DNA of 64,000 bases from Burkholderiales bacterium (GCA_029268225.1 JAJUGJ010000007.1:57907-121906); one strand, 5' to 3'. Positions 35,456 through 44,883 are shown, numbered from the stretch's first letter. Notes: generated by a model not told the origin, from the sequence alone. Numbers and translations are program-made.

Positions 35456-35911
35456 TCAGTGCAAGGTCGAGCGCGGCTCGGAGATGTCCGGCAGGTCTTG
35501 CGGCATGCCGGCGCTCGCGTGGTGAGCCACCATGCGCCAGCCCTGCGGCGTGCGCAGGTACACATTGGTGGCAATGACAAACGCGGTCTGCAGCCCCTCG
35601 GACGTCATGGCCTGCACTTTCTCCGTCACATGGTGCACGGCGCACACGGCCGTCTCCATGCGGCGCACATGCTCGATGGTGATGTGCACCGGCCCGGTCG
35701 CCAGCGTGGCCGCAAACGCCGCCCGCACCGCCACCGTGCCCACCGTGCGCGGACCGCCCGGCGACACGCAGGCGATCTCTTCGTCGTCGGCCCAGCAGGC
35801 CATCACCTTGTCCACGTCACCGTGGCGCATGGCATCGTAGAACGAGGCCTCGGTCTCGTCGGCCGTGGTCATCAGGGCCTGGGCCGCCTTGATCGCGCGC
35901 GGGTCTTTCAT
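35456..35911 (-). CDS. SnoaL/DUF4440-like NTF2-fold protein
   Basis: A 151-residue single-domain protein. ASFYDAMRHGDVDKVMACWADDEEIACVSPGG and the later WRMVAHHASAG are typical of SnoaL-like ketosteroid-isomerase folds. The reaction is unknown. It lies between purU and the YheT gene, each within about 12 bases, so the four genes probably form one transcript. Confidence 0.8.
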   Translation of the reverse strand: MKDPRAIKAAQALMTTADETEASFYDAMRHGDVDKVMACWADDEEIACVSPGGPRTVGTVAVRAAFAATLATGPVHITIEHVRRMETAVCAVHHVTEKVQAMTSEGLQTAFVIATNVYLRTPQGWRMVAHHASAGMPQDLPDISEPRSTLH

Positions 35912-35922
35912 GGCAAGCGTCC

Positions 35923-36807
35923 TTACTTGAACACCACGGTCTTGTGACCGTTCATCAGCACACGGTGCTCGGCGTGCCACTTCACGGCGCGCGCCAGCAC
36001 CACACACTCCACATCCCGCCCCACGGCGGTGAAATCTTCCGGGGTCAGGGTGTGATCCACCCGTTCCACGTCCTGCTCGATGATCGGGCCCTCGTCCAGG
36101 TCGGCGGTCACGTAGTGGGCCGTCGCACCGATCAGCTTCACGCCACGGTCATGCGCCTGATAGTAAGGCTTGGCGCCCTTGAAGCTGGGCAAAAAGCTGT
36201 GGTGGATGTTGATGGCGCGGCCCTTGAGGAACTGGCAGAACTCGGCGCTGAGGATCTGCATGTAGCGCGCCAGCACGACCAGGTCCACGCCTTCTTGCGC
36301 CACCAGGGCTTCGACCTGCTGCTCCTGCGCGCGCTTGACCTCGGGGCTGGAGCCCGTGGGCAGCGGCAGGTGGTGGAAGGGGATGCCGTAGCTGGCGGCC
36401 AGCTCGGCGTAGTCCGGGTGGTTGGAGACGATCGCCGGGATGTCGATGGGCAACCAGCCCGAGCGCCAGCGGAACAGCAGGTCGTTGAGGCAGTGCCCAT
36501 GCTTGCTGACCATGATCAGCACGCGCGGCTTGCGCGCCAGCGCGCGGATGGACGCCGTCATCTGGAACTGCTCGCGCACGTGCGAGAACAGGCGCTCCAG
36601 CGTGCCGGCATCGGCCAGGTGGTCGGGCGCCGCAAAGTGCACGCGCATGAAGAACAGACCGGTGCTGTCCTCGCTTTGCACATCGCCAAACTGTTGCGAG
36701 TCGATGATGTTGCAGCCGGCCTGATACAGCAGGCCCGACACCGCGTGAACGATGCCGGTGGTGTCCCGGCAGGACAGAGTCAGAACGAATTCGTGCGTGG
36801 TCTTCAT
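35923..36807 (-). CDS. purU: Formyltetrahydrofolate deformylase
   Basis: A 294-residue protein with an N-terminal ACT domain (VLTLSCRDTTGIVHAVSGLLYQAG, about 7-30) and a formyl-transferase fold with the catalytic set NIHHSFLPSFKGAKPY and ATAHYVTADLDEGPI (Asn, His, Asp). PurU hydrolyses 10-formyl-THF to THF and formate and balances one-carbon pools. Length and domain order are those of the family. The ATG at 36807 has GGAGAACG-type bases at normal distance on the upstream side only weakly. It is the first gene of the minus-strand group. Confidence 0.95.
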   Translation of the reverse strand: MKTTHEFVLTLSCRDTTGIVHAVSGLLYQAGCNIIDSQQFGDVQSEDSTGLFFMRVHFAAPDHLADAGTLERLFSHVREQFQMTASIRALARKPRVLIMVSKHGHCLNDLLFRWRSGWLPIDIPAIVSNHPDYAELAASYGIPFHHLPLPTGSSPEVKRAQEQQVEALVAQEGVDLVVLARYMQILSAEFCQFLKGRAINIHHSFLPSFKGAKPYYQAHDRGVKLIGATAHYVTADLDEGPIIEQDVERVDHTLTPEDFTAVGRDVECVVLARAVKWHAEHRVLMNGHKTVVFK

Positions 36808-36876
36808 GATGGAGAACGATTGTAGGCGGGGCGCATGACGGTTGCGGGTCGCACACCCGATGCACACACCGTGCGA

Positions 36877-38724
36877 TCAACGCGCATACAGGCGCTCGAT
36901 CTCGGCGGCAAAGCGGGTCATCAGGTTGTTGCGCTTGAGTTTGAGTGTGGGGGTCATCATGGTGTTCTCCACGGTCCAGGGCTCCAGCGTCAGCCAAACA
37001 TTGCGGGGTACCGCGTAATGCGGAAAGCTGGAAGCCGCCTGCTGGATGCGCGTCAGCGCCGCCTTCACCGCAGCAGGGGCCTGCAGGCTGGCCGGGTCCT
37101 TGGGGTCCAACTGCAGACTTTGCGCCAGTTGCGCCCACACCTGCGGGTTCATCACCACCACCGCGGCGATGAAGGGACGCTGCTCGCCCAGCACGAAGGC
37201 CTGCTCGAACAAGGGATCTCCCGTCAGCGCCTGCTCCAGGTCGCCAGGGGGCACCTTCTCGCCGGTCGAGGTGACGATGATCTCCTTGATGCGGCCCAGG
37301 ATGCGGATGCGGCCGTCCTCGATGGCAGCCTGGTCGCCCGTGCCCAGCCAGCCTTCGGGCGACAGAACCTTGGCGGTGTCCTCGGGGCGGTTCAGGTAGC
37401 CCTTCATCACGCTGGGGCCGCGCACCTGCAGTTCGCGGTTCTCACCGATGCGCACCTCCACGCCGGGCAAGGCACGTCCCACGGAGGAGGGGTCGTTGTC
37501 GGTCGGCAGATTGCACGCCACCACGGGCGAGGTCTCGGTCATGCCATAGCCTTGCACCAGCGGCATGCCCACGCCCAGGAAGCAGCGCGCCACCGCCGGC
37601 GACAAGGGTGCCCCACCACTGACGGCCACGCGCAGGCGACCGCCAAACTGCGCCAGCAAGGGCCGCGCGGCCAGCTTGTCCAGCAGCGGCCACACCAGAC
37701 CATCGAACACCGACCACGGAGACGGGGGCACCGGCAGGCCTTGTTGACGACAGAAGCGTCGCCAGCCCACCGACTCGGTCCAGGCAAACAGACGGGCCTT
37801 CAACGGCGAGGTGGCCAGCACCTCCTGCAGCCGCGCCTGCACCCGCTCATAGATGCGGGGCACCGACACCAGCACCGTGGGGCGCACGTTGCGCAGGTCT
37901 TCGCTCAACTGCGCCACCGAGCGCGCGTACACCACACAGGCCCCGGCCGCCATCGGCAGGTAGTAGCCCGCCGTGCGCTCAAAGGTGTGCGACAGCGGCA
38001 GGAAGGACAGGAACACGTCGTCGGGACGCGGCTGGATCACGGCCATCACCGCCTTGACGTTGCTCATCACATTGCGGTGCGTCAGCATCACGCCCTTGGG
38101 CTTGCCGGTGGTCCCCGAGGTGTAAACGATGGCCGCGAGGTCATCGGCCTTCGGGCTCGGTGCCGCATGGGCGGGCGTTGCCGCCGTGGCCTGCCCTGCC
38201 GCCAGCCAGTCGCTCAGGCTCAGTACCTGCGGGCCGGACGTGGCCGATGTGGCGGCTACAGCAGCGGTGACCGGCACGGCGTTGTCGCACACCACCACCG
38301 CTCGCAACGCGGGCAGGTCCGCGCCGACACCGGCGATGGCCTGCCACTGGCTCACGCTTTGCACCACCAGCAGCGACACAGCGCTGTCCGACAGGATGTA
38401 GGCAATGCTGGCCGGATTGTCGATGGCGTGCAGAGGCACCGGCGCTCCACCCTGCGCCAAGGTGGCCAGGTCGATGCTGATGGCATCCAGCCCGTTGGGC
38501 AGCAGGATGGACACGCGTGCGCCTTGTGGCAGGACCATCGCCTGCAGGGCCGCCGACCACTGCGCCACCCGCTGCGCCACCTGCGTCCAATCCAGCGTCA
38601 CCCAGGCCTGGCTGGTGGTGTCGAAATGGCGGTAGGCCGCGGTCTGCGGCGTGTGCTGCACGCGCCAGGCCAGCAGCTCGGGCAGGGTTTGCAGGGCATA
38701 CAGATCGGAGAGCACCTCGGACAT
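36877..38724 (-). CDS. AMP-binding long-chain acyl-CoA synthetase
   Basis: A 615-residue adenylate-forming enzyme. P-loop IVYTSGTTGKPKGVMLTH (about 195-212), A5 motif GYGMTETSP, A7 WLGTGDQAAIEDGRIRILGRIKEII, and A10 near PTLKLKRNN with the catalytic Lys. It is of the FAA1-type long-chain fatty acid CoA ligase group, activating fatty acids for degradation or lipid use. The start at MSEVLSD follows CCAGGAAC; the ATG 10 codons upstream is less well placed. A terminator separates it from the zinc-finger gene. Confidence 0.9.
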   Translation of the reverse strand: MSEVLSDLYALQTLPELLAWRVQHTPQTAAYRHFDTTSQAWVTLDWTQVAQRVAQWSAALQAMVLPQGARVSILLPNGLDAISIDLATLAQGGAPVPLHAIDNPASIAYILSDSAVSLLVVQSVSQWQAIAGVGADLPALRAVVVCDNAVPVTAAVAATSATSGPQVLSLSDWLAAGQATAATPAHAAPSPKADDLAAIVYTSGTTGKPKGVMLTHRNVMSNVKAVMAVIQPRPDDVFLSFLPLSHTFERTAGYYLPMAAGACVVYARSVAQLSEDLRNVRPTVLVSVPRIYERVQARLQEVLATSPLKARLFAWTESVGWRRFCRQQGLPVPPSPWSVFDGLVWPLLDKLAARPLLAQFGGRLRVAVSGGAPLSPAVARCFLGVGMPLVQGYGMTETSPVVACNLPTDNDPSSVGRALPGVEVRIGENRELQVRGPSVMKGYLNRPEDTAKVLSPEGWLGTGDQAAIEDGRIRILGRIKEIIVTSTGEKVPPGDLEQALTGDPLFEQAFVLGEQRPFIAAVVVMNPQVWAQLAQSLQLDPKDPASLQAPAAVKAALTRIQQAASSFPHYAVPRNVWLTLEPWTVENTMMTPTLKLKRNNLMTRFAAEIERLYAR

Positions 38725-38744
38725 GGTCGGTTCCTGGCAGATCA

Positions 38745-38775
38745 GAAAAGACAAAGCCCGGGCGAACCCGGGCTT
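38745..38775 (-). terminator. Rho-independent terminator after the zinc-finger gene
   Basis: AAGCCCGGG (38754-38762), loop CGAA, CCCGGGCTT (38767-38775). Read on the minus strand it is followed by TGTCTTTT, 27 bases after the zf-CHCC stop. Confidence 0.8.
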
Positions 38776-38802
38776 GCTGTGTCGCGCGCGGCGGCAGGCA
38801 CC

Positions 38803-39018
38803 TCAGTGAGCGTGCACGTGCTCGCCGTCTTTCAACTTGTAGACGGTGCCGCAATACGGGCACTTGCCTTCGCCGGTGGCCACCACGTCAATGTAGACGC
38901 GGGGGTGGTTGCTCCACAAGGCTTGCTTGGGGTTGGGGCAAAACACCACGCCCGGCCCTTGCAGGTCGGCCGCGCCCACTTCCACGACGGCTTTGGGAGA
39001 CTGTGTGTTCGTGCTCAT
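38803..39018 (-). CDS. zf-CHCC zinc-finger domain protein
   Basis: A 71-residue protein with VFCPNP, then WSNHPRVYIDV and GKCPYCGTVYKL, so one Cys, one His and a CxxC pair that fit the CHCC zinc-finger fold of NDUFS6-like proteins. Bacterial members are small and are often encoded beside ilvE in betaproteobacteria; the function is unknown. A His-rich tail (EHVHAH) ends the protein. The start at 39018 is 18 bases after the ilvE stop, so they share a transcript. Confidence 0.88.
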   Translation of the reverse strand: MSTNTQSPKAVVEVGAADLQGPGVVFCPNPKQALWSNHPRVYIDVVATGEGKCPYCGTVYKLKDGEHVHAH

Positions 39019-39036
39019 GTTCAGCGTCCTTGGCAA

Positions 39037-39960
39037 TCAGACCAGGGTCAGCCAGTCGGCGTACTTGGCGTTGCGGCCATAGACCACGTCGAAATAGGCC
39101 GACTGGATCTTCTCGGTGATGGGGCCACGGGTGCCCGAACCGATCTGCACGCGGTCGAGTTCGCGGATCGGGGTCACTTCCGCGGCGGTGCCGGTGAAGA
39201 AGGCCTCGTCGGCGATGTAGATCTCGTCGCGGGTGATGCGCTTTTCCTTGAGCTCCAGGCCCAGGTCCTTGCAGATCGCGGTCACGGTCTTGCGGGTGAT
39301 GCCGTTCAGAGCACCGGCCGACAGGTCGGGGGTGTAGACCACGCCGTCCTTGATGACGAACACGTTCTCGCCCGAGCCTTCGGAGACGAAACCAGCGGTG
39401 TCCAGCAGCAGGGCTTCGTCGTAGCCGTCTTCGGTGGCTTCGAGGTTGGCCAGGATGGAGTTGGTGTAGTTGCTCACCGACTTGGCCTGCGTCATCGTGA
39501 TGTTGACGTGGTGGCGGGTGAAGCTGGAGGTCTTGACGCGGATGCCGCGGTTGATGCCGTCTTCGCCCAGGTAGGCGCCCCAGGGCCAGGCGGCGACCAT
39601 GACGTGCACCTTGGCACCCTTGGGGCTCACGCCCATCTTCTCAGAGCCCAGCCAGATCAGCGGACGCAGGTAGCCGCTTTCCAGGTTGTTGGCCTTGATG
39701 ACGTCGATCTGGGCCTGCATCACCTCGTCGAGGGTGAAAGGCATGGGCATGCGCAGGATCTTGGCGCTGTTGAACAGGCGCTCGGTGTGCTCACGCAGAC
39801 GGAAGATCGCGGTGCCCTTGTCGGTCTTGTAGGCGCGCACGCCTTCGAAAGCGCCGCAGCCATAGTGCAGCGTGTGGGTCAGCACGTGGATCTTGGCATC
39901 GCGCCACTCCACCATCTTGCCGTCCATCCAGATCTTGCCGTCGCGATCGTCCATCGACAT
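39037..39960 (-). CDS. ilvE: Branched-chain amino acid aminotransferase
   Basis: A 307-residue fold-type IV PLP enzyme. The PLP lysine is K160 in TMTQAKSVSNYTNS, and LHYGCGAFEGVRAY, SEGSGENVFV and TGTAAEVTPI are conserved IlvE motifs. It performs the last step of leucine, isoleucine and valine synthesis. The start at MSMDD follows GAAGGA; the ORF is open 15 codons further but without a site. Confidence 0.96.
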   Translation of the reverse strand: MSMDDRDGKIWMDGKMVEWRDAKIHVLTHTLHYGCGAFEGVRAYKTDKGTAIFRLREHTERLFNSAKILRMPMPFTLDEVMQAQIDVIKANNLESGYLRPLIWLGSEKMGVSPKGAKVHVMVAAWPWGAYLGEDGINRGIRVKTSSFTRHHVNITMTQAKSVSNYTNSILANLEATEDGYDEALLLDTAGFVSEGSGENVFVIKDGVVYTPDLSAGALNGITRKTVTAICKDLGLELKEKRITRDEIYIADEAFFTGTAAEVTPIRELDRVQIGSGTRGPITEKIQSAYFDVVYGRNAKYADWLTLV

Positions 39961-40035
39961 GGGGGGAATCCTTCTCAAAGGTGTCGCCACCCGTGTGGCG
40001 CTCATCGAACTTTTGATTGTAGCGCCCAGCAGCCC

Positions 40036-41295
40036 TCAGGCCGAGGCCACAGAAGCCGTCGCGGCCGCCTGAATCAGGCGTTCGCTGCCCCGCTGGCGGA
40101 AGTCGGGCACGCGGTGACGGGTGTGGCGCGCGATCATCAGCTCTTCGTTGGTCGGAATCACCCAGACGCTGACCGGGCTGCCCTCCCGGCTGATGCGATG
40201 CGGCTGGCCACGCTCGGCAGGCCCGGCGGCGTTGGCCGCCTCGTCCAGCTTCACGCCCAGCCAGGCGGCGTTATGGCAGATGCGCGCCCGGATGGCCGCC
40301 GCATGCTCGCCAATCCCGGCCGTGAAAACCAGGCTGTCTACCCCGCCCAGAGCGGCCGCGAGTGAGCCCAGCTCGCGCCGGATGCGGTAGACGTACAGGT
40401 CGATGGCCTCGCGGGCGGCCGGATGCTCGCTGGCCAGCAAGGTACGCATGTCCGACGACAGACCCGACACGCCCAGCAGGCCTGACTGTTTGTAGAGCAG
40501 CGCCTCGATCTGGCGGGCGTCCATGCCGCGCTCGTCCATCAGCCACAGCAGCACACCCGGGTCGATGTTGCCGCAGCGGGTGCCCATGGGCAAACCGTCC
40601 AGCGCCGTGAAACCCATGGTGCTGGCCACGCTGTGCCCGTGCTGCAAGGCGCACATGCTGGCGCCATTGCCCAGGTGCATCACCACCGTGCGGCCTTTGG
40701 CGGCATGGCGGTCCACCTGCGGCAGGCGCGAGGCAATGTACTCGTACGACAGGCCATGGAAACCATAGCGCTGCACGCCCGCGTGGTGAAACTCGCGGGG
40801 CAAGGCAAAGCGCTGCGAAACCTCGGGCCCGGTGGTGTGGAAGGCCGTGTCAAAACAAGCGACCTGCGGCACGCGGGGCGCCAGCTTCATCAAGGCGCGC
40901 ACGGGGGCCAGGTTGTGCGGCTGATGCAGCGGCGCCAGCGGCACCAGCTCGGCCAGTTGCTCGACCACCGTCGGTGTCAACACCACCGGCTCCCGAAAGG
41001 CCACGCCCCCGTGCACGATGCGGTGCCCCACCGCCACCACCTCGATGCGGTGCAGGAACTGCGGCATGATCTTGAGCAGGTGCGCCAAGGCTGCCTCGTG
41101 GTCGAAGCCTTCCTCGCCCGACCAGCGCTGATCGAGCAGCACCTCGCCCCGCACATTGGCCACTTTCAAGCGCGGCGCGGTGCCCAGGCCCTCGATCTGG
41201 CCGTGAAACAGGGGCCGGAAGATCCGCGCCGTGAACACCGAGAACTTGAGGCTCGACGAGCCCGCGTTGAGCACGGCAATGGCGTCAGTGGTCAT
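40036..41295 (-). CDS. ackA: Acetate kinase
   Basis: A 419-residue ASKHA-fold kinase: VLNAGSSSLKFSVF (residues 8-21), GHRIVHGG, FDTAFH, RYGFHGLSYEY, HLGNGAS and FTAGIGEH. It interconverts acetyl phosphate and acetate with ATP. The neighbouring upstream gene encodes a phosphate acyltransferase 16 bases away, making the acetyl-CoA to acetate route a single operon. Confidence 0.95.
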   Translation of the reverse strand: MTTDAIAVLNAGSSSLKFSVFTARIFRPLFHGQIEGLGTAPRLKVANVRGEVLLDQRWSGEEGFDHEAALAHLLKIMPQFLHRIEVVAVGHRIVHGGVAFREPVVLTPTVVEQLAELVPLAPLHQPHNLAPVRALMKLAPRVPQVACFDTAFHTTGPEVSQRFALPREFHHAGVQRYGFHGLSYEYIASRLPQVDRHAAKGRTVVMHLGNGASMCALQHGHSVASTMGFTALDGLPMGTRCGNIDPGVLLWLMDERGMDARQIEALLYKQSGLLGVSGLSSDMRTLLASEHPAAREAIDLYVYRIRRELGSLAAALGGVDSLVFTAGIGEHAAAIRARICHNAAWLGVKLDEAANAAGPAERGQPHRISREGSPVSVWVIPTNEELMIARHTRHRVPDFRQRGSERLIQAAATASVASA

Positions 41296-41311
41296 CGTCA
41301 GCGGCCTTCCA

Positions 41312-42319
41312 TCATGCCTTCACGGCCGCAGCCAGCGCCTGCGCACGCGCGTGCGCCAGCAGCTTGAGCACCGCGGTGGAGGCCAGACGCATGCGCACCG
41401 AGTCGGCGCGGCTGGTCAGCACGATGGGCACCCTGGTGCCCAGCACGATGCCGGCGCTGTCAGCGCCAGCCAGGTACTGCAACTGCTTGGCCAGCATGTT
41501 GCCGGCCTCGATGTCGGGCACGACCAGGATGTCGGCCTGCCCCGCTACCGGCGAGACGATGTGCTTGGTGCGGGCCGCCTCCAGGTTCACGGCATTGTCG
41601 AAGGCCAGCGGCCCGTCGATCAAACCGCCGGTGATCTGCCCGCGGTCGGCCATCTTGCACAGCATGGCCGCGTCCACCGTGGCCTGCATGTCGGGGTTGA
41701 CGGTTTCGACCGCTGCCAGGATGGCGACCTTGGGCTCGGGCACCCCCAGCACATGCGCCAACTCGATCGCGTTCTGCACGATGTCGGCTTTTTCGCGCAC
41801 CGTGGGCGCGATGTTGACCGCCGCATCGGTGACCAGCAGCATCCGCGGGTAGGCCGGCACGTCCATCACGAAGACGTGGCTGACGCGGCGCGCGGTGCGC
41901 AACCCCGTGGCCGAGGCCACCACTGCGCCCATCAGTTCATCGGTGTGCAGGCTGCCTTTCATCAGGGCCTGCACCTCGCCCGCCCGCGCCAGCGCCACGG
42001 CCGCATCGGCGGCGGCATGGCTGTGCTCGGTATCCACGATGCGCCAGGGCGAGAGGTCCCAGCCGCCTTCCTTGGCCACGGCCCGGATCTTGGCCTGCGG
42101 GCCCACCAGCACCGGCTCGATCAGGCCGCGCTGGGCCGCCGCGATCGCCCCCCCCAGCGAATCCGCGTCGCAGGGGTGGACCACCGCACAACGCACGGCC
42201 GGCAGGCCCTCACAGGCGCGGAACAGGCGACCGAACACGTCATTGGGATGCTGCGCGTCTGCGTGGGGCGGGCAGAGGTCCGCCGCGGGCGCGACGGGAG
42301 GCTGAGAAAGGTTCGTCAT
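41312..42319 (-). CDS. pta: Phosphate acetyl/butyryltransferase
   Basis: About 335 residues of the Pta/Ptb acyltransferase fold: VVHPCDADSLGGAIAAAQRG, LMKGSLHTDELM, RVSHVFVMDVP and LVVPDIEAGNMLAKQL. It resembles the catalytic part of the bifunctional hydratase/phosphate acetyltransferases but without the MaoC domain. It forms acyl phosphate for the acetate kinase encoded downstream; acetyl versus butyryl preference cannot be told, so the symbol is provisional. The start is uncertain: MTNLSQPP (42319) was chosen, with in-frame ATGs at 42379 and further up, none with a good ribosome site. Confidence 0.82.
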   Translation of the reverse strand: MTNLSQPPVAPAADLCPPHADAQHPNDVFGRLFRACEGLPAVRCAVVHPCDADSLGGAIAAAQRGLIEPVLVGPQAKIRAVAKEGGWDLSPWRIVDTEHSHAAADAAVALARAGEVQALMKGSLHTDELMGAVVASATGLRTARRVSHVFVMDVPAYPRMLLVTDAAVNIAPTVREKADIVQNAIELAHVLGVPEPKVAILAAVETVNPDMQATVDAAMLCKMADRGQITGGLIDGPLAFDNAVNLEAARTKHIVSPVAGQADILVVPDIEAGNMLAKQLQYLAGADSAGIVLGTRVPIVLTSRADSVRMRLASTAVLKLLAHARAQALAAAVKA

Positions 42320-42450
42320 CACAAAGGCCGTTGGATCAGAAGCGGAGGGCCGCAGAAGCATCAAATCTTCCAGGGACATGATGACAAGCATAGGACGGAA
42401 AACCACAGAAACCCTGATCGCCTACGGTCTTGCACCCCCCATTTGCGTTT

Positions 42451-42467
42451 TAAGACGACTGGTCATA
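42451..42467. promoter_or_regulatory. Candidate operator of the nemR-like regulator
   Basis: TAAGACGACTGGTCATA contains an imperfect dyad (GAC...GTC) and lies 11-27 bases before the regulator start. Its place suggests autorepression of the regulator-reductase pair. Confidence 0.35.
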
Positions 42468-42477
42468 TTATTCAGCC

Positions 42478-43071
42478 ATGGCCCGCACCGCTGACAAAAC
42501 CGACATCCCCCGCCGCCTCACCGCAGCCGGCTACGAACTGTTCACGCGCTGCGGCTATCACGCCACCGGCATCCAGCAGATCACCGACCAGGCGGGCGTG
42601 CCCAAAGGCTCGTTCTACAACCACTTCGAGAGCAAGGAAGCCTTCGCCGCGGCCATCATTGCGCACTACGCGCGCTGGGTGGACGAGGCTTGGGAGCGCT
42701 GCCTGAGCGATGCGCCCCCCGACGCCCACGATGCGGTGCGCCACGTTTTCACGCGCTTCATCGCGCACCACGAACAGCAAGGCTGCCAGGGCTGCCTGGT
42801 GGGCAACTTCGCCGCCGAAGTGGCCGAGACCAGCGCCTTGTGCTGCACCGTGCTGAACACATCGTTGTCCGGCTGGCGCACACGCTTGGCCGAGTTGCTG
42901 CGCCGCGCCCAGACCGAAGGCAGCGTGCGCACCGACGTCGATGCCGACACACTCGCCACCTTCTTCTGGGACGCCTGGGAAGGGGCCCTGCTGCGCATGA
43001 AGATCGAACACCACACCCAAGCCCTCAAGGACACGGTCGCGCTGATGCTCGACCACCTCTTGCGTCCTTGA
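42478..43071 (+). CDS. nemR: TetR-family regulator, NemR-like
   Basis: A 197-residue TetR protein: helix-turn-helix about 12-58 (TGIQQITDQAGVPKGSFYNHFESKE) and a C-terminal effector domain. GCQGCLVGNFAAE holds Cys103 and Cys106; the latter has the same number as the redox-sensing cysteine of E. coli NemR, a point from family knowledge. The next gene, 26 bases downstream, is an old yellow enzyme, as in nemRA. It probably represses the reductase until electrophiles or hypochlorite modify its cysteine. Confidence 0.85.
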   Translation: MARTADKTDIPRRLTAAGYELFTRCGYHATGIQQITDQAGVPKGSFYNHFESKEAFAAAIIAHYARWVDEAWERCLSDAPPDAHDAVRHVFTRFIAHHEQQGCQGCLVGNFAAEVAETSALCCTVLNTSLSGWRTRLAELLRRAQTEGSVRTDVDADTLATFFWDAWEGALLRMKIEHHTQALKDTVALMLDHLLRP

Positions 43072-43097
43072 TTTTTTTCTTCCACGGAGACCTTTGC

Positions 43098-44183
43098 ATG
43101 AGCGACCTGTTCCAGCCCTTCCAACTGGGCCCCATCACCCTGGCCAACCGCGTGGTCATGGCCCCCCTGACGCGCAGCCGCGCCGAAGCCGGCAATGTGC
43201 CGGGCCCCCTGATGGTCGAGTACTACGCCCAGCGCGCCGGGATGGGCCTGATCATTGCCGAGGCCACCCAGGTGTCGGCCACCGCCCAGGGCTATCCCAG
43301 CACGCCCGGCCTGCACACGGCCGAGCAGGTGGCCGGCTGGCGCAAGGTGACCGATGCCGTGCACGCCAAGGGCGGCAAGATCTATGTGCAACTGTGGCAC
43401 GTGGGCCGCATGTCGCACACGGCCTACCAGCCAGACGGACAGGCTCCGGTGGCCCCGTCAGCGATTGCCCCCAAGGCCAAGACCTTCGTGGCCGGCCAAG
43501 GCATGGTGGATTGCTCGGTGCCGCGCGCTCTGGAAACGGCCGAGATCCCCGGCGTGGTCAATGACTTCCGCACGGCGGCCCGCAACGCCATCGAAGCTGG
43601 CTTTGACGGCGTGGAAATCCACGGCGCGCATGGCTACCTGCTGGACGCTTTCCTGCGTGATGGCTCCAACAAGCGCACCGACCAGTACGGCGGCAGCATT
43701 GAAAAACGCGCCCGCCTGTTGCTGGAAGTGATGGCCGCCGTCACCGCCGAAATCGGCGCCGACCGCGTGGGCATCCGCCTGTCGCCCGTTTCCCCAGTGA
43801 ACGACTCCAGCGAGAGCAACCCGCAGCCGCTGTTCGAGCACGTGGTGCGCGAGCTGGAGAAGCTGCACCCGGTCTACATCCATGTGGTGGAAGGCCACAC
43901 CGGTGGCCCGCGCGACAACGCTCCGTTCGACTACGACGCACTGCGCAAGCTCTACAGCGGCGTGTGGATGGTCAACAACGGCTACGACAAGGCCATGGCC
44001 GAAGCCGCGGTGTCGAACCACCATGGCGATCTGGTGTCCTTCGGTCGCGCCGCGATCAGCAACCCGGACCTGGCTCGTCGCCTCCAGGAAAACGCCCCCC
44101 TCAACGAGTTGTTCTCGGATGTGGGTCTGTACGGCGGCACCGGCGCGCATGGTTACACCGACTATCCGTCGCTGCCAGCCTGA
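43098..44183 (+). CDS. nemA: Old yellow enzyme, N-ethylmaleimide/enoate reductase
   Basis: A 361-residue FMN-dependent TIM-barrel reductase. FQLGPITLANRVVMAPLTRSRA is the FMN-binding start, QLWHVGRMSH and HGAHGYLLDAFL (His/Tyr substrate contacts) are typical, and FGRAAISNPDLARRL binds FMN phosphate. It reduces electrophilic C=C bonds with NADPH, detoxifying quinones, maleimides or nitro compounds. A good GGAGA site precedes the ATG. Cotranscribed with the NemR-like regulator. Confidence 0.92.
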   Translation: MSDLFQPFQLGPITLANRVVMAPLTRSRAEAGNVPGPLMVEYYAQRAGMGLIIAEATQVSATAQGYPSTPGLHTAEQVAGWRKVTDAVHAKGGKIYVQLWHVGRMSHTAYQPDGQAPVAPSAIAPKAKTFVAGQGMVDCSVPRALETAEIPGVVNDFRTAARNAIEAGFDGVEIHGAHGYLLDAFLRDGSNKRTDQYGGSIEKRARLLLEVMAAVTAEIGADRVGIRLSPVSPVNDSSESNPQPLFEHVVRELEKLHPVYIHVVEGHTGGPRDNAPFDYDALRKLYSGVWMVNNGYDKAMAEAAVSNHHGDLVSFGRAAISNPDLARRLQENAPLNELFSDVGLYGGTGAHGYTDYPSLPA

Positions 44184-44243
44184 GGCGGATCCCCGAGGAG
44201 TGCCCCGCGTGTCGGGGCTGTCGCACCGGTCTGCGCCCAGCCG

Positions 44244-44819
44244 TCAAGGCGCGCGCAGCGGTGTGGCGCCCTGGGCCGGCATGAATCGGTTAAGCACCAG
44301 CTTCAAGGTGTAGAACACGATCACCGAGCCCAGGAAATCGCCCGTGGCCATCACCAGGAACCCGGACCACTCGTGGGTGTCAGAATCGCGCAGATGGAAC
44401 CACAGGTGATGCAGCAAGGGGCTGGCCAGTGAATAGGCCACGATGCACGCCAGCAACTTGCCCGGCGTGAGGTTGGTCAGACTGCCCTTCAAACCAAAAA
44501 ACCGCCGCGCCACCACATAGACCATGTAAGGCGCCACGGTCGCGATGATGCCACCCATGAAAGAGCGCGTGAAATCATCGGGAAAGAAGTACCAGAAGTT
44601 GACGCACCACGCGGCCAACAAGAGGCCCACCGCCCCGGAAAAGCCGAACAACAAGGTTGCCAGCAAGCGCACACCTGCCGGCAGATAGACCCAGTTGATG
44701 CCGGGCACGTGCTCGCTGGCCCTGAACAGCAACTCGTTGACCCCCACCATCGTCAAGAAGGCGACAAAGGTGGCCAGAACCATCCACATGTGCAGTCCAA
44801 GCCGCGCGCTGAATGTCAT
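44244..44819 (-). CDS. Multi-pass membrane protein, MASE1-like
   Basis: A 191-residue protein with five or six hydrophobic segments. GINWVYLPAGVRLLATLLFGFSGAVG resembles the start of MASE1 sensor domains, but no output domain (GGDEF, kinase) is attached. It may be a stand-alone sensor or transport-like membrane protein; function unknown. It is transcribed away from the MarR-like gene, with only 64 bases between their starts, so they share a control region. Confidence 0.65.
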   Translation of the reverse strand: MTFSARLGLHMWMVLATFVAFLTMVGVNELLFRASEHVPGINWVYLPAGVRLLATLLFGFSGAVGLLLAAWCVNFWYFFPDDFTRSFMGGIIATVAPYMVYVVARRFFGLKGSLTNLTPGKLLACIVAYSLASPLLHHLWFHLRDSDTHEWSGFLVMATGDFLGSVIVFYTLKLVLNRFMPAQGATPLRAP

Positions 44820-44883
44820 AAAATTTAGAGTGTGAGGGGTGCTGCGCTGTCTATGGTACTCCCACCCACCTGAGGATCCATCT

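Noticed and set aside
36835..40365. 1176-codon plus-strand ORF
   Set aside because: It runs opposite to the acyl-CoA synthetase, zinc-finger and ilvE genes. Its Gln/His/Arg/Gly-rich sequence is the usual antisense shadow of G+C-rich coding DNA.
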